DNA from: JACPTG01 sp964504135
GTDB lineage: Archaea; Nanobdellota; Nanobdellia; Woesearchaeales; UBA10216
Direction: 5' to 3'
Assembly: GCA_964504135.1 (NCBI GenBank)
Contig: CAZDCW010000003.1
Coordinates: 1 to 64,000, forward strand
Length of the DNA: 64,000 nt
Shown here in pieces: positions 56,846 through 64,000 of this stretch; position 1 is the stretch's first letter; every line of letters begins with the position of its first letter. Both the position numbers and the translations under genes were made by a program. Below the pieces are notes generated by a model. It searched no databases. It had not been told where the DNA came from and saw only the letters and a program-made list of their open reading frames with translations.

Positions 56846-57949
56846 CTAAATAATAAGCCTCGCGAATCCCAGCAGTTCTGGAGAACCGGCCAGCAGTTTC
56901 GCCATGAATCTGGCTGGGAAGTCCCTGTCGTGTTCTTCCAGTATTTTCCTGTTGCGCTCCTTCTGGAATATCCCGACCAGCTTGTTGTAATCGTAATCTG
57001 TGAACTTGTCCATGGCTTTCCTCATCATCAGGTGCAGCCAAAGGTCTCTTGCAAGCCTGCTTCTCCACAGCCTGCTGTAGTTCTTCCTGTGCGTGATTGA
57101 TTCGGCGAGCGCTTTTGCCGCGATGTGGCTCTGCATTATCCCGCCGAGTGTTGTCGCCTTCACCATCGTGGCTGCATCGCCAACCGTGTAAACATTCCCG
57201 TTCTGTGTTTTTACATTCGGGTCGTATAGCGGTATGGGCCCTGCCTGTCTTGCAAGTATCAGTCCCGCATAGTCCTCGCCAAGCACTTTCCTGCAGAAGC
57301 CTTCAAAGTATTTCTGCGGCTCGTTCAGCGTGGCAACTCCAATCCTCACCCTGTCCTTGGATTCAGGCACAGTCCATGCTATGCCCTGCGTGCCGGGGTA
57401 AAAGTCAATCATGTTGTCATTTTCCCTTTTTGCGGTTGCCTGCAGCCCGAGGTATAGCTTTCTTTTTCCGTAAAGGCCGTTGTTCTTTGCAACCCTGCTT
57501 GCCGGCCCGTCAGCTCCGATTAGCATTTTTGTTTCAGTCTCGTATTCTTCGCCGCTTTTCAGGTCTTTAACCATCACCTTTTCCATGTCGCCGGAGGGCC
57601 GGTTTCCCATGTATACGTGGTTTAGCTTGTATTCAGCCCCGCTCCGCTGGGCCATTTCCGCAACGTGCTGGTCAAGGAGGTGCCTGTTGAATATCTTGTT
57701 GGGATGCCTGAAGTTTATTTTTACATTCTCCCCGTTTGGCGAGTATATCCTTGCGCTCTCAACAGTGTTGGCGATTAGCTCTTTTTTGGGCTTAATCAGC
57801 GTGTCGAAGTGCGAGGTTATTATGCCTGTGCATGCCACCGGCAGGCCTACCGTGGAATTTGCCTCGTACACCTCCACGTCAAACCCTTCGCCCGCCAGAA
57901 GGTAGGCTGCGTAATTCCCCGCAGCCCCTGCGCCGATTATGGTTATCAT
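56846..57949 (-). CDS. Geranylgeranyl reductase-family flavoprotein
   Basis: A 367-aa FAD enzyme: N-terminal dinucleotide motif ITIIGAGAAGNYAAYLLA, EANSTVGLPVACTGII (typical GGR PxxCxGxI), LIGADGPASRVAKNNGLYGK and YTVGDAATMVKATTLGG. In archaea these saturate the isoprenoid chains of membrane lipids. ATG 57949 is the natural start; the longer frame is unsupported. The C-terminal ~70 residues are helical and basic. The stop lies in a GT-rich motif (TTAGTTAGTGG). Confidence 0.9.
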   Translation of the reverse strand: MITIIGAGAAGNYAAYLLAGEGFDVEVYEANSTVGLPVACTGIITSHFDTLIKPKKELIANTVESARIYSPNGENVKINFRHPNKIFNRHLLDQHVAEMAQRSGAEYKLNHVYMGNRPSGDMEKVMVKDLKSGEEYETETKMLIGADGPASRVAKNNGLYGKRKLYLGLQATAKRENDNMIDFYPGTQGIAWTVPESKDRVRIGVATLNEPQKYFEGFCRKVLGEDYAGLILARQAGPIPLYDPNVKTQNGNVYTVGDAATMVKATTLGGIMQSHIAAKALAESITHRKNYSRLWRSRLARDLWLHLMMRKAMDKFTDYDYNKLVGIFQKERNRKILEEHDRDFPARFMAKLLAGSPELLGFARLII

Positions 57950-58052
57950 CTTTCCCTGTATCTGGCATCTGCTTTTATTTTTTTCCCGGCAAATCGGGAA
58001 ATCCGCAAAATCCGGTCGAAACCTTTTTAGCATCCTGAAGCTTCCCAGCCTG

Positions 58053-59021
58053 ATGCTAAGGGATGAGGTTCTTAAGCTGGATCCCGGCAGGGTAGCCCTC
58101 TGGGATTTTCTCAGGTCAGGGAGCCTTGAGCGGGGCGATACTATTAGGATTGGCGGCGCATCTTACTCGATGTTAACTGGAGGGTCTGCCAGTTGTGGGC
58201 TTGGCACTGCTAACCTTTTCCTCTATCATTCGCCTGACATCAACCGTAATTACAGCACTTTGGATGAGGTGGTTAGGGACCCTGCGCTTCTTGACGCGTT
58301 GGACCCTGACCCTGATAAGCCTAGCATCCGCAATCGGGTTGCCATTACCTACAATTACTGGCATGCCTTCTTTGATGCGGTTAAAGGGCTTCCTGGGGGG
58401 TTTTCAGCAGTGGAGCTGGACAGGCTTCAGTCAGCCGGTTACATGGTGCCTTTTTTGCAGCAGCTGGCCCTTTCAGGCCGCATGGGCACGCCTGAGCTTG
58501 AGGCCAGGCAGGGCGTGTGGCCGCTGGCGTATCATTCGCACAGCTCTGATTCAATAATTTTTTCCCCTCGCTACTCCTCGCTTGTTCAATTATACGCTGG
58601 CCAGAGGACTGTCTCTGACATCCATGGCCTCAGCAGGATTATTTTTGGCAGCAGTGATGCCGAGCAGTGGAGGAGGCTTTATGTCAGGAATCACCAGGAG
58701 TTTATGGCTTACCTTGGCGTTGGCTGCCTGGATGCTGCGCCTGGGCCGCGGCTTTTTAGTGGGGGCTGCCTTCCGGGCATGGCCTTTTTTGCAGCCATCA
58801 CAGCCATAGGCATAGCGGCCAGCAGCGGTTTTCTGCTTGGCAGGGGTCCGGCTGCGCCAGCAGCAACGCCTGTTCCGGTTGCCGAGGAGCCTGCTGCCAC
58901 ACCGGCCGCAGTAATCCCCCCGACTACTCTAACCCCCACTCTCTATATTCCAAGTGTGCTTAATGGCACATCGTCAGGCACGGCTTATGTTCCGGTGATA
59001 GTCAGCGGAAGGCCTGACTGA
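58053..59021 (+). CDS. Surface-cluster paralogue 1 (MLRDEV family), membrane-anchored
   Basis: A 322-aa protein of a family I cannot name. The N-terminal ~230 residues are soluble (MLRDEVLKLDPGRVALWDFL, FSAVELDRLQSAGYMVPFLQ, then DIHGLSRIIFGSSDAE and VRNHQEFMAYLGVGC). One membrane helix follows (FFAAITAIGIAASSGFLLG), then a Pro/Ala/Thr tail containing YIPSVLNG and YVPVIVSG near the end. ATG 58053 has CCTTTTTAG about 25 nt upstream; the longer frame is not needed. No signal peptide, so the N-domain is probably cytoplasmic and the tail outside. Confidence 0.75.
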   Translation: MLRDEVLKLDPGRVALWDFLRSGSLERGDTIRIGGASYSMLTGGSASCGLGTANLFLYHSPDINRNYSTLDEVVRDPALLDALDPDPDKPSIRNRVAITYNYWHAFFDAVKGLPGGFSAVELDRLQSAGYMVPFLQQLALSGRMGTPELEARQGVWPLAYHSHSSDSIIFSPRYSSLVQLYAGQRTVSDIHGLSRIIFGSSDAEQWRRLYVRNHQEFMAYLGVGCLDAAPGPRLFSGGCLPGMAFFAAITAIGIAASSGFLLGRGPAAPAATPVPVAEEPAATPAAVIPPTTLTPTLYIPSVLNGTSSGTAYVPVIVSGRPD

Positions 59022-59096
59022 AAAATCAGCATTAGTAGCCATTATCTAATGGTTACAAACACAAGTTTTTTAAAAGCTCATGACTTCCCTGGGCTG

Positions 59097-60257
59097 ATGC
59101 TAAGGAATGAAGTAAGTGCAAAGCTGGATGATGCCAGGCTCGGACTCTGGGATTTTCTCACGTCGGCTGGCCCTGACAGACCTCTGGCTGGACTTACCAT
59201 TTCTGTAGGCGGCATCAACTATAAAATTGACCCTGCAGCAGCTGGAGGTATGGACCCTTTACATGCTTCTCTGTTCCTTACTAGCCCTAAAGGAGACCAC
59301 AGGTATGAGGGCTTGGATGATCTGATTTTTGATATGGGTGGTTTTGAAGTTGGGGATAAGCCTGATGAACAGGCGCCCCTTCTCCGCCGCCTTGAGGCAA
59401 CTAGGTGGTTCTGGGGCAGCTTTAGTGTCGCAGTGGCAAACCTGCCAAATGAATTTCCTCCGGGTACGGTAGACAGCCTTCACTCAGGGCATTACCTTAA
59501 GCCTTTCCTGCAGCAGTTGACTGCGGAGAATCACATCAGGAGGGCGCTTGACTCTAATCGCGGCAGAACTCCATTGGAGTACGCATGGCACAGCATTGGT
59601 TCATTTGATTCGCCTTCTTCGATAACTTTTACACAGTCAAACAGGGATCAGCTTGTTATAGAAAGCATCCATGGCCTTACAGGGATAAGGTTTAAGGATG
59701 CCGGCGCTGAGGCGCTGAGGCGCCATTACCTCAGAATCCATACGGATTTCATGAACTACCTTGGGGTTCCATGCGTTGCTGCTCCGAGGGATATTGGCGG
59801 AATTCTGGAATCTGGTTTGGCTGCCGCTCTCCGAATGCAACATAAGCCCCGCCCAGTGGAGCCTTTTCTTGCTGCCTTTCTTATAGGGGTGGTTGGCTAT
59901 GCGTCATATGCCTGTCTCCCCCAGCCTCCTTCAGGCTCTTCGCTTGCCGCAGCCACGCCTACTCCGGCAGTCTCAGCCACGCCTATGGCTGCAACACAGG
60001 TAGCCGCTTCAACCCCGGTGCCTGTTTCAACGCCTCAGGCTGTTGCTCCTCTGGTTCCCGGGGTTCTTGGAAGGGATTATCATCTCGGCCTTCCGGTGGT
60101 TCCTTATGGAGAGCAAACCAGCCGCAGGTATTCAGTGAATGCGCCAATAGTCCCGAGTGGAAATCTGCCTGGGCTCCCGACGCCTGCTGCTTCGCCGGCT
60201 CCGAGGGCTGGGCAAGGCTTTCTGCCTGTTGTGCCGGCAAGCTACACTTCAAAGTGA
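59097..60257 (+). CDS. Surface-cluster paralogue 2 (MLRNEV family), membrane-anchored
   Basis: A 386-aa paralogue. N-domain: MLRNEVSAKLDDARLGLWDF, HSGHYLKPFLQQLTAENHIR, ESIHGLTGIRFKDAGAEALR and IHTDFMNYLGVPC. One helix (FLAAFLIGVVGYASYACL), then a ~120-residue Pro/Ala/Thr/Val tail with spaced phrases (LVPGVLGRDYH, LPVVPYGEQ, APIVPSGN, FLPVVPASYTSK). ATG 59097 follows TTTTTTAAAAGC (59064-59075). The tail DNA from 59946 is identical to that of paralogue 3. Probable surface anchor or adhesin-like role, by layout only. Confidence 0.75.
   Translation: MLRNEVSAKLDDARLGLWDFLTSAGPDRPLAGLTISVGGINYKIDPAAAGGMDPLHASLFLTSPKGDHRYEGLDDLIFDMGGFEVGDKPDEQAPLLRRLEATRWFWGSFSVAVANLPNEFPPGTVDSLHSGHYLKPFLQQLTAENHIRRALDSNRGRTPLEYAWHSIGSFDSPSSITFTQSNRDQLVIESIHGLTGIRFKDAGAEALRRHYLRIHTDFMNYLGVPCVAAPRDIGGILESGLAAALRMQHKPRPVEPFLAAFLIGVVGYASYACLPQPPSGSSLAAATPTPAVSATPMAATQVAASTPVPVSTPQAVAPLVPGVLGRDYHLGLPVVPYGEQTSRRYSVNAPIVPSGNLPGLPTPAASPAPRAGQGFLPVVPASYTSK
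59946..60257 (+). repeat. 312-bp direct repeat, copy 1 (partner at 61918-62229)
   Basis: The DNA coding for the extracellular tail, from GCCGCAGCCACGCC to the TGA stop, appears base-for-base identical in the two genes (offset 1972 nt). The preceding ~30 nt (CCAGCCTCCTTCAGGCTC) are nearly so. Upstream coding sequence differs widely. This points to recent gene conversion or tail duplication. Confidence 0.9.
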
Positions 60258-60281
60258 GCTTAGAACCGGCTTCGCGTGGTT

Positions 60282-60396
60282 ATAGCAAATCACGTTAATA
60301 ATCGGAACTTTGTTCCGCTCAAATAAGTGATTTGCTTATTAGTAAATAACCTTGCAATACTTTTTTAATATACGAAAATTAAGGTTATTTACTATA
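60282..60396. repeat. Double-hairpin element, divergent copy 4
   Basis: Arm A AGCAAATCAC (60284-60293) pairs with GTGATTTGCT (60327-60336), enclosing a second hairpin CGGAAC-TTT-GTTCCG. After TATTA, arm B GTAAATAACCTT (60342-60353) pairs with AAGGTTATTTAC (60381-60392), ending TATA. Stem sequences differ from copies 1-3 but the order GTT-arm A-ATTA-arm B-CTATA is the same. It fills most of the 223-nt gap. Confidence 0.75.
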
Positions 60397-60480
60397 GTTG
60401 GCGGAATCCAACTTGGTGAAGTTTGATTTCCACGCAACGCGTCGCAAAAGTTTTTTAAATCCTGCGACATTCGCCTTTGG

Positions 60481-60999
60481 GTGAATAATGCAGGAAAATT
60501 TTTTCTCGGCACAGTTGCCGTTGCTTATGCCGTGCTTAACATCATGTGCGGGATTGAGGTGGTTAGTCTTAGGCGTGAGGTTGATGCGCAGAGGGCGTCT
60601 TCAGCCACAAATGCACAGGTTAAAAATTTGTCCGATTACGTATCAGGCTTGCCCGGCAGGCTATCAGATTCCGAGAGGGCAGCAGTTGAAAGAGAAACAA
60701 GAATCCGGGATTATCTTTCAGGCCGCATTGAAGGCCTGAGCACTAGGGTTGACGGACTCGAAAGATGGAAGAGTGCCACTGAATATGGCGCGAACAAGGT
60801 TGAAACACTGTGGAATCTCAGGGATGTACAGCGCGGGCAGATTGAAGATTTGAGGCGCGATCTTGCTGCAGTGAGGAGTTTATACAATGCGCAGGGAAGT
60901 AAGAATGAGTCGTTTTACAACAGTATAACTAATTTGGAGAGGAAGCTTGCAGAACTCTCAGGAATTCCCAATCCCGACCCTGAAGTGCAGGGCAGGTAG
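60481..60999 (+). CDS. Membrane-anchored coiled-coil protein, 172 aa
   Basis: Starts at GTG 60481, 25 nt after TTTTTTAAATCC (about 60449-60460). One N-terminal hydrophobic helix (KFFLGTVAVAYAVLNIMCGI), then a long heptad-like charged region (VVSLRREVDAQRASS... through LERKLAELSGI) to near the end. With a single N-terminal anchor the coiled coil could be on either side; lack of a positive tail before the helix favours outside. Paired with the paralogues in a surface cluster. No family recognised. Confidence 0.65.
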   Translation: MNNAGKFFLGTVAVAYAVLNIMCGIEVVSLRREVDAQRASSATNAQVKNLSDYVSGLPGRLSDSERAAVERETRIRDYLSGRIEGLSTRVDGLERWKSATEYGANKVETLWNLRDVQRGQIEDLRRDLAAVRSLYNAQGSKNESFYNSITNLERKLAELSGIPNPDPEVQGR

Positions 61000-61092
61000 T
61001 CCTGCTTTAACATGCATTTTCACTGATTTTTTCCTGGAAAACCGCAAAGCAAAAGCAAAACCTTTTTACAACGAATCAGATTCCTCATTTTA

Positions 61093-62229
61093 ATGCTAAG
61101 GGATGAAGTTGTTGGAAAGCTGGATCCCTCCAAGGTTGCCCTGTGGGGTTTTCTTCGCTCTATTGGACCTGGCGAGCCATTGTCAGGCGAGGCTGTTAAC
61201 AGGAGTATTAATGTCAGGGGCGTAGATTACATGATAGAATCCGCCAGTGGAAGGTCCTTGGACATCGGCTCGGCTGGCATCTCTTTGCATAATTCTGCGG
61301 GGCATGCCCTCAACTATGATACGCTGGATGCGGTTATGGAGGATTATGAGCTCACTGCTTCATTTGGGAATCAGGACGCGCAGCAGACGGCAGCCCTTCT
61401 CAGCCGCATGGAGCAGACTTTGCTATTCTGGAAGGCTTTTGCTTCTGAACTGAGGGAGATGCCCGCAAAGTTTTCTGCGGCTGAATTGGACGGCCTTCAT
61501 TCCAGGCGTTATATGGCTGCGTTCAGGCAGCAGCTTATACCTTCAGGAAGAGTTATCAGGAAGGGTTCGCTTGATGCCAAGCAGGATAGACAGCCGCTGG
61601 AATACTGTTGGGATACGTATGATTCTATAACCTTTGTAAGGCCAGGCTCTCCGGGTGATCATAATGCGCAGATTGTGGTGGAAGGTGTCCACGCTCTGCG
61701 CGGGATTATTTTTAACGATCCGCAGGCAGAGGATTTAAGGCGTCTTTATGTGGCAAATCATATTGACCTGATGGCCTATCTTGGCGTGAAATGTGCAGTC
61801 GGTGCCAGGCAGCCTGGCAGCCTCTTTCGGTATGCCTTGGCTGCCGGGGGGCTCGTTGTCCTGCTGGGTTACAGTTCCCTGACCTTCCTCACCCAGCCTC
61901 CTTCAGGCTCCTCGTTTGCCGCAGCCACGCCTACTCCGGCAGTCTCAGCCACGCCTATGGCTGCAACACAGGTAGCCGCTTCAACCCCGGTGCCTGTTTC
62001 AACGCCTCAGGCTGTTGCTCCTCTGGTTCCCGGGGTTCTTGGAAGGGATTATCATCTCGGCCTTCCGGTGGTTCCTTATGGAGAGCAAACCAGCCGCAGG
62101 TATTCAGTGAATGCGCCAATAGTCCCGAGTGGAAATCTGCCTGGGCTCCCGACGCCTGCTGCTTCGCCGGCTCCGAGGGCTGGGCAAGGCTTTCTGCCTG
62201 TTGTGCCGGCAAGCTACACTTCAAAGTGA
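61093..62229 (+). CDS. Surface-cluster paralogue 3 (MLRDEV family), membrane-anchored
   Basis: A 378-aa paralogue of the genes at 58053 and 59097: MLRDEVVGKLDPSKVALWGF, FSAAELDGLHSRRYMAAFRQ, VVEGVHALRGIIFNDPQAED, VANHIDLMAYLGVKC. The helix is ALAAGGLVVLLGYSSLTFL, then the tail shared with paralogue 2. TATA-like CCTTTTTAC (61061-61069) is about 25 nt before the ATG. Conserved Leu-Gln-Gln and LRRLYV-NH segments suggest a folded domain with a conserved task. Confidence 0.75.
   Translation: MLRDEVVGKLDPSKVALWGFLRSIGPGEPLSGEAVNRSINVRGVDYMIESASGRSLDIGSAGISLHNSAGHALNYDTLDAVMEDYELTASFGNQDAQQTAALLSRMEQTLLFWKAFASELREMPAKFSAAELDGLHSRRYMAAFRQQLIPSGRVIRKGSLDAKQDRQPLEYCWDTYDSITFVRPGSPGDHNAQIVVEGVHALRGIIFNDPQAEDLRRLYVANHIDLMAYLGVKCAVGARQPGSLFRYALAAGGLVVLLGYSSLTFLTQPPSGSSFAAATPTPAVSATPMAATQVAASTPVPVSTPQAVAPLVPGVLGRDYHLGLPVVPYGEQTSRRYSVNAPIVPSGNLPGLPTPAASPAPRAGQGFLPVVPASYTSK
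61918..62229 (+). repeat. 312-bp direct repeat, copy 2 (partner at 59946-60257)
   Basis: Identical by eye to the tail-coding segment of paralogue 2, while its gene's first 270 codons are only moderately similar. See the partner entry. Confidence 0.9.
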
Positions 62230-62292
62230 AATGGCGCATTATATAATCCTTAAAGTCAGTTTTTTATGCTGTGGCCGCTTACATGATTGTTG

Positions 62293-63153
62293 ATGGGCAG
62301 GTTTTTTTCAGCAGTGCTTGGGCTTTCGGCTGCACTGGCCGTTGGCGCTGTTCTGTATAATTCAGATGTTGACAGGAGGAATTATCGCAGGGAGTTCATG
62401 GATGCAGCGGCAGGCCATGCCTCTGTCCTGTCCTCAAACGATTCTGCCTTGCAGAGTGATATTTCCGCAATTGCAAAGGAGGTCAGGCAGCTTAGGTCTT
62501 CCACAGAGCTTCAGTTAAGTTCGATTCAGGGGGTTTACACCAGCATTTCAAGGCGGCTTGAGAATGTTGAGTCAGGCGTTGTGTCTGTCGGGAAGGATAC
62601 CTCTGCGATGAGGACCTCAGTCTCCGGCTCTTCAGAGGAGGTTGTGCTCAGGAATAACCAGATTCTTGCCGAGTTCAGGGACTTGCGCAAGGACTATGCC
62701 CTCATTATTGAGCTGCTGAATTCCAGCCCGCAGGGTCCTTTGTTTCATCCGCAGTACGGCTGGCTGGGAAGTAAGGAAAATTTTGGCAGCGCGGTTCCGG
62801 ATTACTGGACAACCGACAGGTCTGTTCTGCTGCGCTTTGCACCTCAGATTAGGGCTTCCATTTCGGCGCCCCTTTCAGAGGTTTACCAGGACAGACCCCA
62901 GTACTCCTTTCTTGTGGCCAGGAATGCGGTTGGAAGCCTTGATGAGGCCATTGACGGCCTGGACAGTAATGGCGAGTTCATGGACCGCGCCTCTACGCTG
63001 CTTGTTTATTCAGTCCAGCCTGCCGGAGCCAGCCGTCAGTTGTATCAGTTGTCTTTGGTTCTTGCAAACACAGAAAGCCATCCTCTTGGCGCCCTGAGAA
63101 GCATCCCGATTTCAGGCCAGTTGGCCGGGGAATTGGCAAAGCCTTCGTCTTAG
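62293..63153 (+). CDS. Membrane-anchored coiled-coil protein, 286 aa
   Basis: Begins MGRFFSAVLGLSAALAVGAV (one N-terminal membrane helix), then about 110 residues of coiled-coil-like sequence (SDISAIAKEVRQLRSSTELQ ... AEFRDLRKDYALIIELLNSS). A globular C-terminal part follows with aromatic phrases (FHPQYGWLGSKENFG, DYWTTDRSVLLRF). Same helix-plus-coiled-coil start as the gene at 60481. ATG 62293 preferred over the TTG at 62287. A TATA-like ATTATATAAT (62236-62245) lies upstream. Family unknown. Confidence 0.65.
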   Translation: MGRFFSAVLGLSAALAVGAVLYNSDVDRRNYRREFMDAAAGHASVLSSNDSALQSDISAIAKEVRQLRSSTELQLSSIQGVYTSISRRLENVESGVVSVGKDTSAMRTSVSGSSEEVVLRNNQILAEFRDLRKDYALIIELLNSSPQGPLFHPQYGWLGSKENFGSAVPDYWTTDRSVLLRFAPQIRASISAPLSEVYQDRPQYSFLVARNAVGSLDEAIDGLDSNGEFMDRASTLLVYSVQPAGASRQLYQLSLVLANTESHPLGALRSIPISGQLAGELAKPSS

Positions 63154-63296
63154 CATGATGACGAATTCCAAACAGTAAGTTTATATAAATCCTTATAATT
63201 GTAATTATTTCATAATGGTGACATTGCAATAAACTTTTTATATTAGCCCGGTTTCAGGCAGCAGACTGATGTTTAACAACCTTAGGGGGTGTAGCT

Positions 63297-64000
63297 ATGA
63301 CAAATAGTCCAAATGCTTCTAGACGGGATTTTGTGAGGGGAGGAGGCCTTGCAGGGCTTGCTGCTGCACTTCACCCGGGTGTATTGGCTTCTGCATTAAC
63401 AGGCCCTTCAGCAGGTTCGTCAGCCCTGTCAGCTTCCTCTGGGACTGTGGGCCCATTAGAGCGTTTTCTGGCCTATAGGTCTTTGTCTTATCCTCAGCCA
63501 GATACCAAGCGTCCGGATTATGTTGTTCCGAAGGGTGCTTCAGCAGCCCCTGGTCTGTACATAGTTCAGGCTCCTCTGTTTGAAGGTTCTAAACATTCTG
63601 CTCAGGAAAGTCAAAGGAGGCCCTGGAGCACTCAGAATGGTTGGCTTGATACGAGGACGATAAAGCAAGTTCTGCAGCAGTACGGTGCGGTTTTGGACCT
63701 AGAACAACTAAAGGCTGAAATTGGAGCTTTATTGACTGTAGAACTTGCCGACAGGCTGTATGTGTCTGAAATACGTGCCTTAACCGAGTTTGCCAGCAAT
63801 TCTCATCGCGATTTGGGAGTAGCGACCAATGCTGCTGAAAAGCACTGGGAATTTAATGGCGCGGCGTTTGACGGCGTGCTTGGCCCTGGTAATTATGAGG
63901 CTGTTGTGTTGCAGGGTTACGTTGACGGACCGTATTGTTTTGTCAAGATTAAGGCCGAGGCTCCTGGCTCTTCATTGGGCGGAGTTGCATATGCCTTTGC
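63297..64000 (+). CDS. Tat-exported protein, N-terminal part (cut by window end)
   Basis: Open to the window end; about 234 residues visible. The N-terminus reads SRRDFVRGGGLAGLAAALHP, a twin-arginine signal (S-R-R-x-F-V, then a hydrophobic stretch), so it is probably folded in the cytoplasm and exported by Tat. A GGGGGTG ribosome site lies about 5 nt before the ATG and TTTTTATATTAG (about 63233-63244) is a likely TATA. The mature part (WSTQNGWLDTRTIKQVLQQY, then LGPGNYEAVVLQGYVDGPYC) matches no family I know. Next to the surface cluster it may be its secreted component. Confidence 0.7.
   Translation, partial: MTNSPNASRRDFVRGGGLAGLAAALHPGVLASALTGPSAGSSALSASSGTVGPLERFLAYRSLSYPQPDTKRPDYVVPKGASAAPGLYIVQAPLFEGSKHSAQESQRRPWSTQNGWLDTRTIKQVLQQYGAVLDLEQLKAEIGALLTVELADRLYVSEIRALTEFASNSHRDLGVATNAAEKHWEFNGAAFDGVLGPGNYEAVVLQGYVDGPYCFVKIKAEAPGSSLGGVAYAF

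Noticed and set aside
1..64000. CRISPR array, cas genes, rRNA operon, integrase or IS transposase gene
   Set aside because: Looked for in the sequence and translated frames; none was found. The only mobile-like features are the non-coding repeats.

Overview
This window is archaeal chromosome. The RNA polymerase operon has the archaeal layout, with rpoH, split B''/B' and A'/A'' subunits, L30e, archaeal NusA and uS12. There is also an archaeal family-B DNA polymerase, endonuclease Q, an STT3/AglB-type oligosaccharyltransferase, a geranylgeranyl-reductase-family flavoprotein, and short leaderless genes with a TATA box about 25-30 nt before the start codon. Where Shine-Dalgarno sites occur they read GGTGATC or GGAGG. 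Small gene sizes, tight packing, many orphan proteins, bacterial-looking metabolic genes (MetK, a full DAP-lysine operon) and tRNAs with several short insertions suggest a DPANN lineage with unusually complete amino-acid biosynthesis. Diapherotrites-like is a guess and the lineage is not proved by this window.

Layout. 1-1.2 kb: two orphan genes. 1.2-10.1 kb: surface glycan synthesis (GT2, UPF0104 flippase-like protein, GT-C membrane protein, Wzx-type flippase, RfbH/ColD-type PLP enzyme, methyltransferase, NAD epimerase). 10.1-14.5 kb: DNA repair and replication (AlkD-like protein, DNA polymerase B, endonuclease Q, the last two both ending in PCNA-binding PIP boxes). 14.5-23.3 kb: membrane proteins, bacterial MetK, an AbrB-PhoU regulator, ROK kinase, glutaredoxin, a HAD hydrolase and a methyltransferase. 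23.3-32.0 kb: a nine-gene lysine operon (lysC-dapA-dapB-asd-x-luxR2-dapL-lysA-dapF), read leftward, with a divergent ACT-type regulator and a palindrome between the promoters. 32.0-38.5 kb: a HAD protein whose motifs are in circularly permuted order, ferredoxin, a tRNA-like gene, a sensorless histidine kinase, ZPR1, a DEAD-box helicase, a lipoprotein and a membrane-bound HTH protein. 38.6-47.3 kb: tRNA-Asp and tRNA-Lys (both with insertions), then the RNA polymerase operon. 47.5-56.6 kb: SpoIIM-like, HD, GT4, AKR, a VapBC remnant, and the N-glycosylation operon (AglB fused to an FKBP domain, GT2, DUF2304). 56.8-64 kb: a geranylgeranyl reductase and an uncharacterised cell-surface gene cluster of three paralogues with extracellular P/T/A-rich tails, two membrane-anchored coiled-coil proteins and a Tat-exported protein cut by the window end.

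Two families of non-coding repeats run through the intergenic spaces. One is a ~93-115 bp double-hairpin element in four copies (5.4, 19.0, 56.7 and 60.3 kb). Its stems co-vary and it always follows GTT. The 56.7 kb copy can be compared with an apparently empty site at 52.0 kb, and it carries a second palindromic insertion. These traits fit a non-autonomous IS200/IS605-like element. The other family has a CCCGAAAGGG hairpin core, in long and internally deleted versions, often beside a GT-rich motif just after stop codons.

Best candidates for new biology: the AglB-FKBP fusion, the 58-64 kb surface cluster with its identical 312-bp tails, the permuted HAD protein, the two repeat families, the tRNA T-loop insertions, and the tandem-LuxR regulator inside the lysine operon. 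All calls come from reading the sequence; no database search was possible.
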